Of a DNA stretch of 64,000 nucleotides, positions 1-9,181 are shown piece by piece (within the stretch, counting starts at the first letter, position 1; each line of letters starts with the position of its first letter). Below the pieces are notes generated by a model that saw nothing but the letters and a program-made list of their open reading frames with translations, did not search any database and was not told where the DNA came from. The position numbers and the translations under genes are program-made. The stretch is from Nitrospirota bacterium (GTDB lineage Bacteria; Nitrospirota; Nitrospiria; JACQBW01), in contig JACQBW010000037.1 in the NCBI GenBank assembly GCA_016194305.1, positions 24,319-88,318 of the forward strand, given 5' to 3'.

Positions 1-1
1 A

Positions 2-397
2 AAGGGCAAGGGGGCGTTTCTAAACGGTCAGCGCCTACGGGTCTCCGACGTGACACTCCTGGCACAAGCTCTCTTAGTTACCGGATTTTCCTATCAAATG
101 AGTGAAAATACCGAATCGAATTTTGACCTGTTTTATCGATTCAGTCATGCTGCCCAGGCAGTCCGGCGGACAGGATCTGCCGCGCTCGATCTCTGTTACC
201 TTGCCGCCGGTTTTTTTGATGGATACTGGGAAATGAATCTTGCGCCCTGGGACACTGCCGCAGGAAGCCTGATCGTCGAAGAGGCCGGTGGAAAATTGAG
301 TGGATTTCATGGAGAACCCTTTTCAATTTACTCCAAAGAGATCCTGGCTTCGAATGGGAACCTGCATATCCAGATGATGGAACTTTTACAAAAATAG
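2..397 (+). CDS. suhB: Inositol monophosphatase family protein, C-terminal part (5' end outside window)
   Basis: The reading frame is open from base 2, so the gene begins before the window; no start codon is claimed. The first visible residues (KGKGAFLNG) and the following RVSD and ALLVTGF segments are the conserved middle of inositol-1-monophosphatases. The metal-binding element WDTAAGSLIVEEAGG near the C-terminus supplies the second catalytic Asp. Family members are Mg-dependent phosphatases of about 260 residues, so roughly half is visible. Related enzymes (CysQ, histidinol-phosphatase-like) cannot be excluded from this half. About 115 bp of non-coding DNA follow before the sigma-54 promoter of the next gene. 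A 5-bp stem near 420-432 is too weak to call a terminator. Confidence 0.9.
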   Translation, partial: KGKGAFLNGQRLRVSDVTLLAQALLVTGFSYQMSENTESNFDLFYRFSHAAQAVRRTGSAALDLCYLAAGFFDGYWEMNLAPWDTAAGSLIVEEAGGKLSGFHGEPFSIYSKEILASNGNLHIQMMELLQK

Positions 398-513
398 TCA
401 CGACCCTTACCCCAAGTTCAGGTTTTACCTGTTGCTCTCCCCAATTCAAATCCCATATTGCCTTTTAAACCATTGGAAATAAAGGATTTACTTTTTTTTA
501 AAAAAAAACAGGC

Positions 514-529
514 AGGCATACGAGTTGCA
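514..529 (+). promoter_or_regulatory. Sigma-54 (RpoN) promoter, -24/-12 type
   Basis: AGGCATACGAGTTGCA matches the RpoN consensus TGGCACG-N4-TTGCA, with GG and GC exactly 12 bp apart (515-516 and 527-528). An uninterrupted T8/A9 tract (about 491-508) lies immediately upstream and could bend the DNA. The predicted transcript start is near 540, about 30 bp before the TTG start of the acyl reductase-like gene. No activator-binding palindrome was recognised upstream. Confidence 0.7.
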
Positions 530-570
530 CCCTCTCTAGCCCGGTACCTATTAAACACTGGACCCAATCC

Positions 571-1812
571 TTGTCAAAATCTCTTAAATTCTATTTTTTA
601 AACCTTTTGCTCATCCTCTCCGCATTAAGAGATTTTCTCATTCCCTGGCTTCCCACATTTATGGTCAGGCTCCTGGTCAAGAAAGGGGCATTTGCTTTTC
701 TGATTCATCCCCAAAATATCGCTGACGTTCAGAAAAAATTCCCGTTCGCAAAATATTTTTCATCCGAGATTATTGAAAATCTTATCTATTTTCTTCCTCC
801 GCTTATCGGTTCCCGCGTTTCCGGCTTGAAAGGCATTAACCCGGAACAACCCGATACCCCTGTCGACGGATATATTATCATCTGTCCTCTTTCGGCAAAA
901 CAGATGCATCAGGATCCAAAGCTGGCAAAAAGAAGAATTCTGCAAACCGTTCGTTTTTCCGAAAAACTGGGCGCTAAAATTATCGGTTTGGGAGCGTTAA
1001 CGGCTTCGATGACCGATGGAGGGGTCTACCTCTCCGATAAAGTAAAATGCGGCGTCACCTCGGGCCATGCCTACACTACCGCGATTATCGTCGATATGCT
1101 GGAAGGCGTCGCAAAAATTATGGAAAGAGACCTCTCGTCCCTTTCCGTTGCGGTGGTTGGTGCAGCTGGCTATATGGGCAATCCCGTTTCCAGACTCGTT
1201 GCAAAAAAGAATCCCGGAAGGCTCTTCCTGGTTGACCGGCAGAGAAAAAAACAATCCCTTGAAAAACTGGCGAAAGAGATCTCTGAACCAAGAAAAGAGG
1301 TCGTAGATCCGCGACGAGTCGTTGTATCGATCAATCTGTCGAAACTGAAAGAGGCCGACATTATCATCGTGGTCACGAATTCACTTGAAGTCATCATTAA
1401 ATCGGAACATCTCAAGCCGGGGGCAGTCGTGTTGGATGATACCGCGCCCAGAAATACTTCCATGGAACTGGTGGTCCAAAGACCCGATATTCTCATTCTC
1501 GACGTGGTCGCTCAGGCCCCTGATGTTCTCTCGAATTTTAATTTCAGATTTCCCCTTAAACATGATATCTACACCTGTCTTGGCGAGGCATTGATACTGG
1601 GCGCCCGGCACTGGAAACAGAATTATGCGGTAGGCCATTTTGATTACGGGCTCGTCGACGAAGTATCAAAATGGGGACAAGAAATGGGATTTGGCATTGC
1701 TCCATTTCGAAGCTTTAGCCAACTCGTAACCCTGGATAAAATAAATCGGATTAAATCCTTTTATAAAAAGGGTTCCGGCAATCGCCAGGACTTTACTCTG
1801 ATTAAGGATTAA
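571..1812 (+). CDS. Acyl-ACP reductase-like / COG5322-type dehydrogenase
   Basis: A 413-residue NAD(P)-dependent enzyme. It has a Rossmann motif VGAAGYMG at about residues 196-203, a preceding IGLGALTASMTDGG segment, and a DIYTCLGEALILG segment that puts a Cys at residue 336. The layout matches the cyanobacterial long-chain fatty acyl-ACP reductase family, where a Cys in an equivalent segment forms the acyl-thioester on the way to an aldehyde; that assignment is by recalled family pattern. The N-terminal 30 residues are hydrophobic and may anchor the protein to the membrane. The TTG start lacks a clear ribosome site; an in-frame ATG at 661 is an alternative. It leads a row with the kinase and HD-GYP regulator behind the sigma-54 promoter. 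The substrate is unproven. Confidence 0.65.
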   Translation: MSKSLKFYFLNLLLILSALRDFLIPWLPTFMVRLLVKKGAFAFLIHPQNIADVQKKFPFAKYFSSEIIENLIYFLPPLIGSRVSGLKGINPEQPDTPVDGYIIICPLSAKQMHQDPKLAKRRILQTVRFSEKLGAKIIGLGALTASMTDGGVYLSDKVKCGVTSGHAYTTAIIVDMLEGVAKIMERDLSSLSVAVVGAAGYMGNPVSRLVAKKNPGRLFLVDRQRKKQSLEKLAKEISEPRKEVVDPRRVVVSINLSKLKEADIIIVVTNSLEVIIKSEHLKPGAVVLDDTAPRNTSMELVVQRPDILILDVVAQAPDVLSNFNFRFPLKHDIYTCLGEALILGARHWKQNYAVGHFDYGLVDEVSKWGQEMGFGIAPFRSFSQLVTLDKINRIKSFYKKGSGNRQDFTLIKD

Positions 1813-1818
1813 TTAAAA

Positions 1819-3996
1819 GTGGATTTTAAAAATATCCTAAATATTCTCGTCGCGCTCTTTAACCTGATATTCGGCGTAATTATTTTCATCCGGGCTCAAA
1901 AAAGAGCGGCACATCACTATTTCAGCTTTATCTCTTTTGGCATCGCGGCGTGGGCGATTTGCATGGCGCTCTTCCGGTGGACTGCTGTCATCGATTCTTC
2001 CCTGATCTGGGCAAGGCTGCTGTATGTCCCGCCCGTTTTCATTGTTACGAATTTCTTATTATTCACCTATGTCTTTCCCAATAAACCCTTCCGCTTTGAC
2101 TTCCGAACCCACGGGATTATCGCTCTGACAGGCGCGGGCATGATTTTTCTCGTCCTTTTCCCGGGGGGAGTAATTAAATCTGTCATTCTCCCAGTTCACG
2201 CGGAGGAAGTAAAAATTGTATTTGGACCGGCGTATTCCCTGTATTTTCTGATGGTTCTTTCTTATTTTTCATGGGGATTTGTCCGCCTCCACAAGATGCA
2301 AAAAGTTTCAGCGGGACTTGTCAAAATTCAGATTCAGTTTGTTCTTTACGGTACATTGATTTCTGCCAATCTCGGTCTGGTCACCAATCTGCTTCTGCCG
2401 ACGTTTGGATTTTTCGACTTCAACTGGATGGGTCCGGTCTTTACGCTGATTATGGTTTCTACCATCGGATATGCCATTGTCCGACATCGCCTGATGGACA
2501 TCCGTTCACCTCTCAGTAAAAATATCGCGTATTCATTCCTGCTCATTTCGGCATTTTCGACCTATTCGGGAGTCCTGATACTTACGTCTGACCTGTTTCT
2601 CGAAAAGTATTTCGGAAACGTCTCCGGAACGATGGTTGTTGCCATTTTGCTGGCCCTGGGGTTCGAACCGATCAAACGGTTCATCGAAAAGACCACCAAC
2701 CGGATTTTCTACAAGAAAAATTACGATCCTCAACAGCTTTTGACCGAGCTGAACCGAGGCATTCATTCCATTATTGATCTGACGAAAATTCTCAATTCCA
2801 TTAAAAATATCGTCATGGCCCATTTCAGTCTTGAAAGAATGGGCATTTATCTGGTTGATGAAACGGGACTGGAATATATTCCCAGAGAGCAAAATGGTTT
2901 GCTCGACTCATTTCCTATCTCATCTCAAAACACGATCATCCGGAACCTGGAAAAACCGGGAACCCTCATCTATGAAAACCTGCTTGGAAAAATAAATAAA
3001 TCGGCCGAGGAAGAACAGATTCTTTTCGAGATGGAACGAAGAGGGATAGGCTTGATCGCCCCCCTTTATAACGAAAATAAGCTGATTGGACTTTATCTTT
3101 TCGGCCACAAGAAATCCGGCGATTATTTTACAGGGCTGGACCTTCAAATCATTGAAATTATTGCCGCCCAGACCGGAACGACCATTGAGAACGCCCGGCT
3201 CTACCAGATGGTGAATACGCAGATGGAAGAACTCAAGAAAAACCAGATGCAGCAATTGATTCAGGCCGCAAAGCTCACCTCTATCGGTGAGCTGGCAACC
3301 AGCGTCGCCCATGAGATTAACAACCCACTCACAGGCATTCTCGGTTTTGCAACCCTTCTGTTAAAAGGAATGGATGATCGTGATCCGAAAAAGCGGGATG
3401 TCAGGGTCATCGAAAGCGAGGCGCTCAGGACACGCACCATTGTTCGTTCTTTACTCGACTTCGCAAGACAGAGGGAACCCAAGCGAGAAAAAGCCGACCT
3501 GAATGAAGTGTTGAAAGGTACGCTCGTTTTGGTTCGACACCAGGCGGAACTTTCAAACATCGAACTCATAGAACAGTACAAAGAGAAGATACCGCTCATT
3601 TCAATTGATATCGATCAAATGAAACAGGTTTTTATCAATATTATTAAAAACGCATTTGACGCCATGCATGACGGAGGTAAACTATACATTAAAACGAATC
3701 TTCTATTCGTGAAAAAAGCGTATGACGAAAACCTGGCCGAAGAAGTCCCGCATGATGCCTCCCAGACTGTTGAGATCACCTTTTCAGATACGGGAGCGGG
3801 CATGACGCCTGAAGTCATAAAGCGGATCTTTGAACCCTTCTATACGACCAAGGGCGAAAAAATGGGTACCGGACTGGGCCTGTCGGTTACCTATGGCATC
3901 ATCGAACGACATGGAGGCCAAATCGAGGTTCAGAGTGCTCCAGGAAAAGGGACGACTTTTAAAATCAAATGTCCAGTTATCAGCAATGAGGGTTGA
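1819..3996 (+). CDS. Membrane histidine kinase (7TM sensor, GAF, HisKA, HATPase)
   Basis: A 725-residue sensor kinase. Residues about 1-240 contain seven or more hydrophobic segments of the HisK N-terminal 7TM type. A GAF-like domain follows (about 330-460). The phospho-accepting His is His498 in SVAHEINNPL, and the ATPase domain shows N box (INIIKNAFDAM), G1 (DTGAGM), F box (FEPFYTTK) and G2 (GTGLGL). The GTG start is 6 bp after the upstream stop, and the stop is 3 bp before the regulator gene. Kinase and regulator are therefore almost certainly a pair, co-transcribed with the dehydrogenase. The ligand of the sensor is unknown. Confidence 0.92.
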   Translation: MDFKNILNILVALFNLIFGVIIFIRAQKRAAHHYFSFISFGIAAWAICMALFRWTAVIDSSLIWARLLYVPPVFIVTNFLLFTYVFPNKPFRFDFRTHGIIALTGAGMIFLVLFPGGVIKSVILPVHAEEVKIVFGPAYSLYFLMVLSYFSWGFVRLHKMQKVSAGLVKIQIQFVLYGTLISANLGLVTNLLLPTFGFFDFNWMGPVFTLIMVSTIGYAIVRHRLMDIRSPLSKNIAYSFLLISAFSTYSGVLILTSDLFLEKYFGNVSGTMVVAILLALGFEPIKRFIEKTTNRIFYKKNYDPQQLLTELNRGIHSIIDLTKILNSIKNIVMAHFSLERMGIYLVDETGLEYIPREQNGLLDSFPISSQNTIIRNLEKPGTLIYENLLGKINKSAEEEQILFEMERRGIGLIAPLYNENKLIGLYLFGHKKSGDYFTGLDLQIIEIIAAQTGTTIENARLYQMVNTQMEELKKNQMQQLIQAAKLTSIGELATSVAHEINNPLTGILGFATLLLKGMDDRDPKKRDVRVIESEALRTRTIVRSLLDFARQREPKREKADLNEVLKGTLVLVRHQAELSNIELIEQYKEKIPLISIDIDQMKQVFINIIKNAFDAMHDGGKLYIKTNLLFVKKAYDENLAEEVPHDASQTVEITFSDTGAGMTPEVIKRIFEPFYTTKGEKMGTGLGLSVTYGIIERHGGQIEVQSAPGKGTTFKIKCPVISNEG

Positions 3997-3999
3997 TCA

Positions 4000-5514
4000 A
4001 TGATGTTCAAGAGAAAAGTTTTGGTCGTGGATGACGAGAGTCTGATCGTAGAACTCTGCCAGCGCTTCCTGTCCAGCGCGGGATATGAAATCAAGACCGT
4101 ATTTCGGGGCGACGATGCGATCGCACTCTGTCAAAAAGAGGCTTTCGATCTCATTTTGTCGGATGTCCGGATGCCGGGAATCAGCGGTCTCGAATTGATC
4201 AAAAACATTAAACAGATCCAGCCACAAATGGTCATTGTAATCATGACCGGACACGGAACGATTCAAACCGCGATTGAAGCGATGAAACAGGGGGCCCTCG
4301 GATTTCTGCTCAAGCCTTTTACTGAAGAGGAACTCTTAAAATCGATTCAATACGCGACCGAAATGAACGACATGGTTAAGGAGAATATGAGAATGAAGTC
4401 CTATATGGGGCTTTTCGAGGTCAGTCAATCCTTGATGAAAGAGACCCATCTCGACCTTCTTCTGCCAAAAATCGTCGACATTATCACAAAAGAGACTAAA
4501 GCAGACCGGGCTTCCATTATGCTGCTGGACCCTGACAAGAAAGAACTTGTGGTGAAAGCTCATTGTGGATTTACCGAGGTTTTTCCGGAAATGTTCAAGA
4601 AGAAACTGGGGGAATGGGTGGCCGGGAAAGTTGCCGTGACCAAAGAACCCATCCTCATTCAGGGAACGCAAACCAATGATCCTGAATTGAGCCAATATTT
4701 AAATAACCAGCAGATCACCTCTTCCCTCACCGTTCCTCTGATTTTAAATGGAAAAGTGATTGGAACGCTAAACGCCTCCAAATTGAAGGAATCCCCGCCG
4801 TTTACGGAAAGCGACGTCGACCTGGTTACGATTATGGCGGGACAGGCCGCGGTCTCAATTGAAAACGCGACGCTCTATGAAAAAGTCTTTTCAAATTACA
4901 TTAAAACGATCGAAGCGCTTTTGACCGCCATGGAGGTAAAGGATCTCTATACGCAAGGTCACTCAGCCCGGGTTTCTAAAATATCGCGCCTGTTGGGAAC
5001 GGAACTTAACCTCCCGGTAAAAATGGTCGATGATATCGCCATGTCGGCGCTTCTTCATGATATTGGAAAAATTGGAATACAGGATCAGGTATTGCAAAAA
5101 CCCGGCAAACTGGATGATCTGGAAACCATTATCATGAGAGAGCACCCGGCCAATGGCGTAAAAATACTCCGGCCGATCGAACTGCCAAGCCACATTCTGG
5201 AATCCGTCCATTCCCATCACGAGTGGTGGAATGGGACAGGTTATCCGAGAGGATTGAAAGGTGAAGGAATATCCCTGGGAGGTAGAATCATCGCCGTCGC
5301 GGATACGATCGATTCCATGATCAGCAACCGGGTTTACCGAAGAGCGCTCGGTCTGGAAAATATGAAAGAAGAATTGCAGAAATTTTCCGGAATTCAATTC
5401 GATGCAAACGTGATCAACGCGTTTTTCACACTCATTGACAAGATGGGAATGCCAGCTTTTCTCGAGAGCTTAAACGTGGGAGGAATTCCTGTTCCCGCGG
5501 AACAGAGTGTCTAG
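4000..5514 (+). CDS. Response regulator: receiver, GAF, HD-GYP phosphodiesterase
   Basis: A 504-residue regulator. The receiver (1-120) has the acidic pair D11-D12, phospho-acceptor D55 (LSDVRMPG) and the conserved Lys in LLKPF. A GAF domain spans about 140-295. The HD-GYP domain (about 300-480) has the metal-binding HD at 353-354 in LLHDIGKIG, a HHEWWNGTGYP segment, and VADTIDSM. The motif set is complete, so it is likely an active cyclic-di-GMP phosphodiesterase controlled by the kinase encoded 3 bp upstream. GAGGG before ATGATG serves as ribosome site. Its stop overlaps the convergent protease gene by 4 bp. Confidence 0.93.
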   Translation: MMFKRKVLVVDDESLIVELCQRFLSSAGYEIKTVFRGDDAIALCQKEAFDLILSDVRMPGISGLELIKNIKQIQPQMVIVIMTGHGTIQTAIEAMKQGALGFLLKPFTEEELLKSIQYATEMNDMVKENMRMKSYMGLFEVSQSLMKETHLDLLLPKIVDIITKETKADRASIMLLDPDKKELVVKAHCGFTEVFPEMFKKKLGEWVAGKVAVTKEPILIQGTQTNDPELSQYLNNQQITSSLTVPLILNGKVIGTLNASKLKESPPFTESDVDLVTIMAGQAAVSIENATLYEKVFSNYIKTIEALLTAMEVKDLYTQGHSARVSKISRLLGTELNLPVKMVDDIAMSALLHDIGKIGIQDQVLQKPGKLDDLETIIMREHPANGVKILRPIELPSHILESVHSHHEWWNGTGYPRGLKGEGISLGGRIIAVADTIDSMISNRVYRRALGLENMKEELQKFSGIQFDANVINAFFTLIDKMGMPAFLESLNVGGIPVPAEQSV

Positions 5515-6392
5515 GAAAAAGGAACCAAAATAAATGTCCCGAGAAAGATCAGCAGGGAAATCCATCCGATGAACACCCTTTTTCCTCCCAATGTGATATC
5601 TTGATCTTCCAACGGGGGATGTTGAAGCCCAATAACGGCGCCCAGAATCCCCCAGATCCACCATCCCGGCCAGCCGAAAAAACCCGCAAACATCAATAAA
5701 ATGACGGTAAGGACAGAGATCTTCCGGTGACGCTTCCCGAATAGTGCGTAAACGAGATGTCCTCCGTCAAATTGTCCGATCGGAATCAAATTCAGGCTGG
5801 TGACAAACAGACCTATCCAACCCGCAAAAGCAATCGGATGGAGATCAATGAAATAACCGTCCGGAAGGGAACCAATCAACTGATGAACGAAAAAATAGAA
5901 AATAGGAGAATTGCCAAATGAGATTTCCTGAATATCAGGCGGTTTGAGCGTCACCTCTGAAAGCGGAATTCCGATCAGGAGCGCGGCACATGACAGAATG
6001 AATCCGGCGATCGGACCGGCAACGGCAATGTCAAAAAGCGCCTTTTTATAAATAACGGGTGAACGCATCTTAATAAATGCGCCAAAGGTTCCGATGATAA
6101 AGGGATACGGGGGGGCTGGAATAAAGTAGGGTAATGAAGCATCAACCCCATAACGCCTGCAGGCCAGATAATGTCCCAGCTCATGGGAAAGGAGTATGAC
6201 CATAAGCGTGATTGAAAATGATATCCCTTTTGTAATTTCCCGGGGATTACGGAAAGGGTTTGCGCCTGAAAGGAACGCTCCTGCAAGAAGTGTCGTGACA
6301 AGCGTCAAAACGAACAAGAGCAAAGCCAGCTTGTATTTTGTCTTCTCTTTCTTCTCAATGACCAAGGGGTTCTGGAGGAGGACTTCTTCCAT
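5511..6392 (-). CDS. Site-2 protease family membrane metalloprotease
   Basis: A 293-residue M50-family membrane protease. The zinc motif HELGH lies at residues 70-74 within a membrane segment, and NLIPIGQFDGGH supplies the second conserved motif (NPxxxxDG type). Several hydrophobic segments cover most of the protein. The start at 6392 is preferred over an upstream in-frame start at 6446 because GGGGGAG lies 9 bp before it and because TGATG places it at the stop of the preceding small gene. That 1-bp overlap suggests translational coupling. Substrates are unknown; relatives cleave membrane-bound regulators. Confidence 0.88.
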   Translation of the reverse strand: MEEVLLQNPLVIEKKEKTKYKLALLLFVLTLVTTLLAGAFLSGANPFRNPREITKGISFSITLMVILLSHELGHYLACRRYGVDASLPYFIPAPPYPFIIGTFGAFIKMRSPVIYKKALFDIAVAGPIAGFILSCAALLIGIPLSEVTLKPPDIQEISFGNSPIFYFFVHQLIGSLPDGYFIDLHPIAFAGWIGLFVTSLNLIPIGQFDGGHLVYALFGKRHRKISVLTVILLMFAGFFGWPGWWIWGILGAVIGLQHPPLEDQDITLGGKRVFIGWISLLIFLGTFILVPFS

Positions 6393-6571
6393 CAGGACGT
6401 ACTCCCCCGAATCCAGGCAATCTGTTCCATGGGCAATTCCACCCACTGGGCCGAAGTCTGCAGACTGACACTTTCCTCCGTTGCGCCAATCAAAACGCCT
6501 TGATAAAGGAGGCCGTTCGCCATAATTTCTACTTTCTGTCCTCTGAAAGATTCGATTTCATCCATCATCAT
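6392..6571 (-). CDS. Small LSm/Hfq-like protein, 59 residues, coupled to the site-2 protease
   Basis: An open frame of 59 codons fills the gap between glcD and the protease. It begins at ATGATGATG (start 6571; 6568 and 6565 are alternatives) and ends with TGA sharing its A with the protease ATG. The peptide contains FRGQKVEIMANG, then LYQGVLIGATEESVSLQT, then WVELPMEQIAWI. The pattern of beta strands around a conserved Gly resembles the Sm fold (as in Hfq-like or small modulator proteins). The start is 4 bp after the glcD stop, so the three genes form one operon. The Sm-fold assignment is inference from strand pattern, not from a search. Confidence 0.7.
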   Translation of the reverse strand: MMMDEIESFRGQKVEIMANGLLYQGVLIGATEESVSLQTSAQWVELPMEQIAWIRGSTS

Positions 6572-6575
6572 GACA

Positions 6576-7964
6576 TTAACCTTTCACCCGTGGAAAAATC
6601 TTTCCGGGATTCAGGATTCCCCTGGGGTCAAAGGTTTTCTTCAGACTTTTCATTAATGCAATTTCTCCCGGTCCCAGCTCCATCGGCAAATAGGGAGCCT
6701 TGGTCAGTCCTATGCCATGCTCACCGGATAGACTTCCTCCCAGGCGAAGGGTCAGCTCAAAAATCTCTTCGACTGCCTTTTGGGCTCTATCCCATTCTTC
6801 CTTTTTCTTCTCGTCGGTCATAATATTGACATGAAGATTTCCCTCTCCCGCGTGACCAAAACTGACTATGATCAACTGAAATTTTTTGGAAAGTTCGCTT
6901 AGTCCCTGAACCATTTCGGCGATCTTGCTGCGGGGAACCACAATATCCTCATTAATTTTTGTCGGCTTTAATTTATACAAGGATTGAGAAAGCGCTTTCC
7001 GCGCCTTCCATATTTTCCTTTTTTCTTCTTCGTCCTTTGCGAACTCGACCGACAAGGCTCCGTTTTCCATGCACAGGACTTTGATGACTTCCGCTTCTTC
7101 GAGTGCGGCTCTCCTTTCCCCATCCGTCTCAATCAGTAAAATGGCCTGAGCTTCGGAGGGAAGACCGAAGCGTTGATATGCGTCAACAATATTGAGTGAG
7201 GCATCATCCATATATTCCAGTACAGAGGGCCGGACTTTCGACCGGATAATATGAGAAATTGCACGAGCCGCCGATTGAATCGATGAAAATATGGCAAGAA
7301 GACTCTGTTGATGCTCCGGAAACGGGAGGAGTCGTAAATTCGCCCGCGTCACAACAGCCAGTGTTCCTTCCGCTCCAACCATGAGGCGGGTTAGATCGTA
7401 TCCCACGGTTCTCTTGACCGTCTCCCCTCCTGTTTGAATAATCTCTCCCGTCGGAAGGACCATTTCAAGCCCCAAAAGGTAGTCCCGGGTGCCGCCGTAC
7501 TTGACGGAATGAGGCCCCGAGGCCCCTTCGGCAATATTCCCACCCAAGGTGCAAAAATCGGAGCTTGAAGGGTCGGGAGGATAATAGAGCCCTTTTTCCC
7601 TCACCTTTCTGTGCAATTCTCCCGTAATGACACCCGCTTCGGCGACCGCAATCAGATTTTCTTCGTCAATTCTAATGATCCTGTTCATTCTTTCTTGTGA
7701 AAGGAGAATTCCGCCCTGAACCGGGACCGCACCCCCGGTAAAACCGCTCCCCAAACCTCTCGGCACTACGGGGATGCCCTCTTGATTCGCAAAAATCAGG
7801 ATTTTGGAAATCTCATCTGCGGTAGATGGCCGGACCAGTACATCGGGCATGAACTCTATTTGTGTCGCGTCGAAACCATAACAAAGGAGATCTTCTTTTC
7901 CGGTGGCAATCCAGGGTTTTGGAAGGAGTGTTTCCAGCCGCTTGATTTGTTGATCCGTCAGCAT
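6576..7964 (-). CDS. glcD: FAD-linked oxidase, glycolate oxidase GlcD type
   Basis: A 462-residue FAD oxidoreductase of the FAD_binding_4 family. The FAD-binding part carries PRGLGSGFTGGAVP and TLGGNIAEGASGP, and the C-terminal FAD-oxidase domain carries SFGHAGEGNLHVNI and SGEHGIGLTK. This set is typical of GlcD and bacterial D-lactate dehydrogenases, which oxidise 2-hydroxy acids and pass electrons to a carrier. No glcE or glcF partner is next to it, so the substrate (glycolate, D-lactate or another 2-hydroxy acid) is open. It is the first gene of an operon with the small LSm-like protein and the protease. The upstream gap up to 8173 contains no recognised gene. Confidence 0.88.
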   Translation of the reverse strand: MLTDQQIKRLETLLPKPWIATGKEDLLCYGFDATQIEFMPDVLVRPSTADEISKILIFANQEGIPVVPRGLGSGFTGGAVPVQGGILLSQERMNRIIRIDEENLIAVAEAGVITGELHRKVREKGLYYPPDPSSSDFCTLGGNIAEGASGPHSVKYGGTRDYLLGLEMVLPTGEIIQTGGETVKRTVGYDLTRLMVGAEGTLAVVTRANLRLLPFPEHQQSLLAIFSSIQSAARAISHIIRSKVRPSVLEYMDDASLNIVDAYQRFGLPSEAQAILLIETDGERRAALEEAEVIKVLCMENGALSVEFAKDEEEKRKIWKARKALSQSLYKLKPTKINEDIVVPRSKIAEMVQGLSELSKKFQLIIVSFGHAGEGNLHVNIMTDEKKKEEWDRAQKAVEEIFELTLRLGGSLSGEHGIGLTKAPYLPMELGPGEIALMKSLKKTFDPRGILNPGKIFPRVKG

Positions 7965-8173
7965 GACATCATCATAACAAACCCTTCAAAGAGGCACAAT
8001 CTGAAATTGATTTTGCAGGAATAGCCTGCCTAAAACCCGATTTAGAAACCTTTAATCATTTGAATTTTTTGACGATTTAAGCTATCCTTAATCCTAGTAG
8101 ACTCGCTCTTGAATGGGTGTTTGTTTCTTGAAAGTGACTCATTTTTAAACCTCAAAAATATAGTTTAGATCCT

Positions 8174-9181
8174 TTGATTTTTCCCTCTTTTCTCTTTTCC
8201 GCTTTGTGTTTGTTCTTTCTGTTTGTTCCTAATGTCATCGCCGGGGGATACGGAGATCTGAAATCAAGTCTTCTTGTCGAACTCAGGTCCAACTTCCAGC
8301 AGTTAAAAAGCATGGCAAACGAGCCTGCGCCGCTTCCACCGGCGGACAATGTGCCTCTGCGGATTTATGAGAATGGATTAAACCTTCTCCATAACGGCGA
8401 CGGCTATACGGCCATTCAAAAACTCAAAGAACTCCTCGCTTCCAGTCAGGTCTCGGACTCATTTAAAAAAGAAATACATGCCACGCTCGGCTATATTTAC
8501 CTGGATCAGCTCCGGCCGAAGGAAGCCCTGTTGGAATTTTCGGTTCTTGAAAAGGAACCTGCATTCAGAGAAACCGCTCTGAACGGAATCGCCTGGAGTC
8601 TATTGGAAGAAGAAGAGTTTGTCAAAACTATCGCTATTTTTGAAGAGTTGGTCAATGAATATCCGGATGGAGAAAACAGTCCGGAGGCCTATTCCAAAAT
8701 GGGCTTTTGTTATTCCCGTCTTCTCTCCTACCCTAACGGTGTTGCTTATTACCAAAAAGCCCTGCACCTCTATAACAAACGTATCGAGACGCTTCACAGA
8801 CTTCTTCAGGCTTCCCAAGAACCGACTTTATTTGAAAGGGAATTTATTTTTGTCCATTCTCCCCCGGATTGGAAATTATTGTTTCATCAGATGCAAACCA
8901 CTTCCACCGGCGAGGAGTTCTTAAAAATGGCGGAGGAGTTTTTTAATCTAACCGAACGAATTAATAAAAATCCGGCTTTTCAGTCAAATGCAGGTACCGT
9001 CCGGAATTCTTTGGCGCCCATGAAAGTGCATATTCAAACGCTTATCCAGAAATATGTTCAGGAAAGCCTGATGGAAAGAGTGTCTATTTACCAGGATCTA
9101 TCCTCGGACACCGCAGTCGAACTCGCAAGAAATATGGTAATGGAACAGTCTTTGCAGGCGCAAAACAAGAGCGGCCGATGA
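8174..9181 (+). CDS. Secreted TPR protein, first gene of the TolQR/AgmX-type operon
   Basis: A 335-residue protein with an N-terminal signal peptide (hydrophobic residues about 3-22, then AGGYGD). TPR-like helices follow, such as the segments around GYIYLDQLRPKEALLEF and YSKMGFCYSRLL. It is probably a periplasmic scaffold. The TTG start has no good ribosome site, so the exact start is uncertain. The last codons overlap the next TPR gene by 4 bp (ATGA), as do most junctions in this operon. Similar paired TPR proteins occur with TolQR-type motors in gliding-motility (Agl/Glt) clusters of myxobacteria, which is the basis for the functional guess. Confidence 0.75.
   Translation: MIFPSFLFSALCLFFLFVPNVIAGGYGDLKSSLLVELRSNFQQLKSMANEPAPLPPADNVPLRIYENGLNLLHNGDGYTAIQKLKELLASSQVSDSFKKEIHATLGYIYLDQLRPKEALLEFSVLEKEPAFRETALNGIAWSLLEEEEFVKTIAIFEELVNEYPDGENSPEAYSKMGFCYSRLLSYPNGVAYYQKALHLYNKRIETLHRLLQASQEPTLFEREFIFVHSPPDWKLLFHQMQTTSTGEEFLKMAEEFFNLTERINKNPAFQSNAGTVRNSLAPMKVHIQTLIQKYVQESLMERVSIYQDLSSDTAVELARNMVMEQSLQAQNKSGR

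Noticed and set aside
486..510. T8/A9 run as an intrinsic terminator
   Set aside because: No GC-rich stem precedes it; it fits better as a bend before the sigma-54 promoter.
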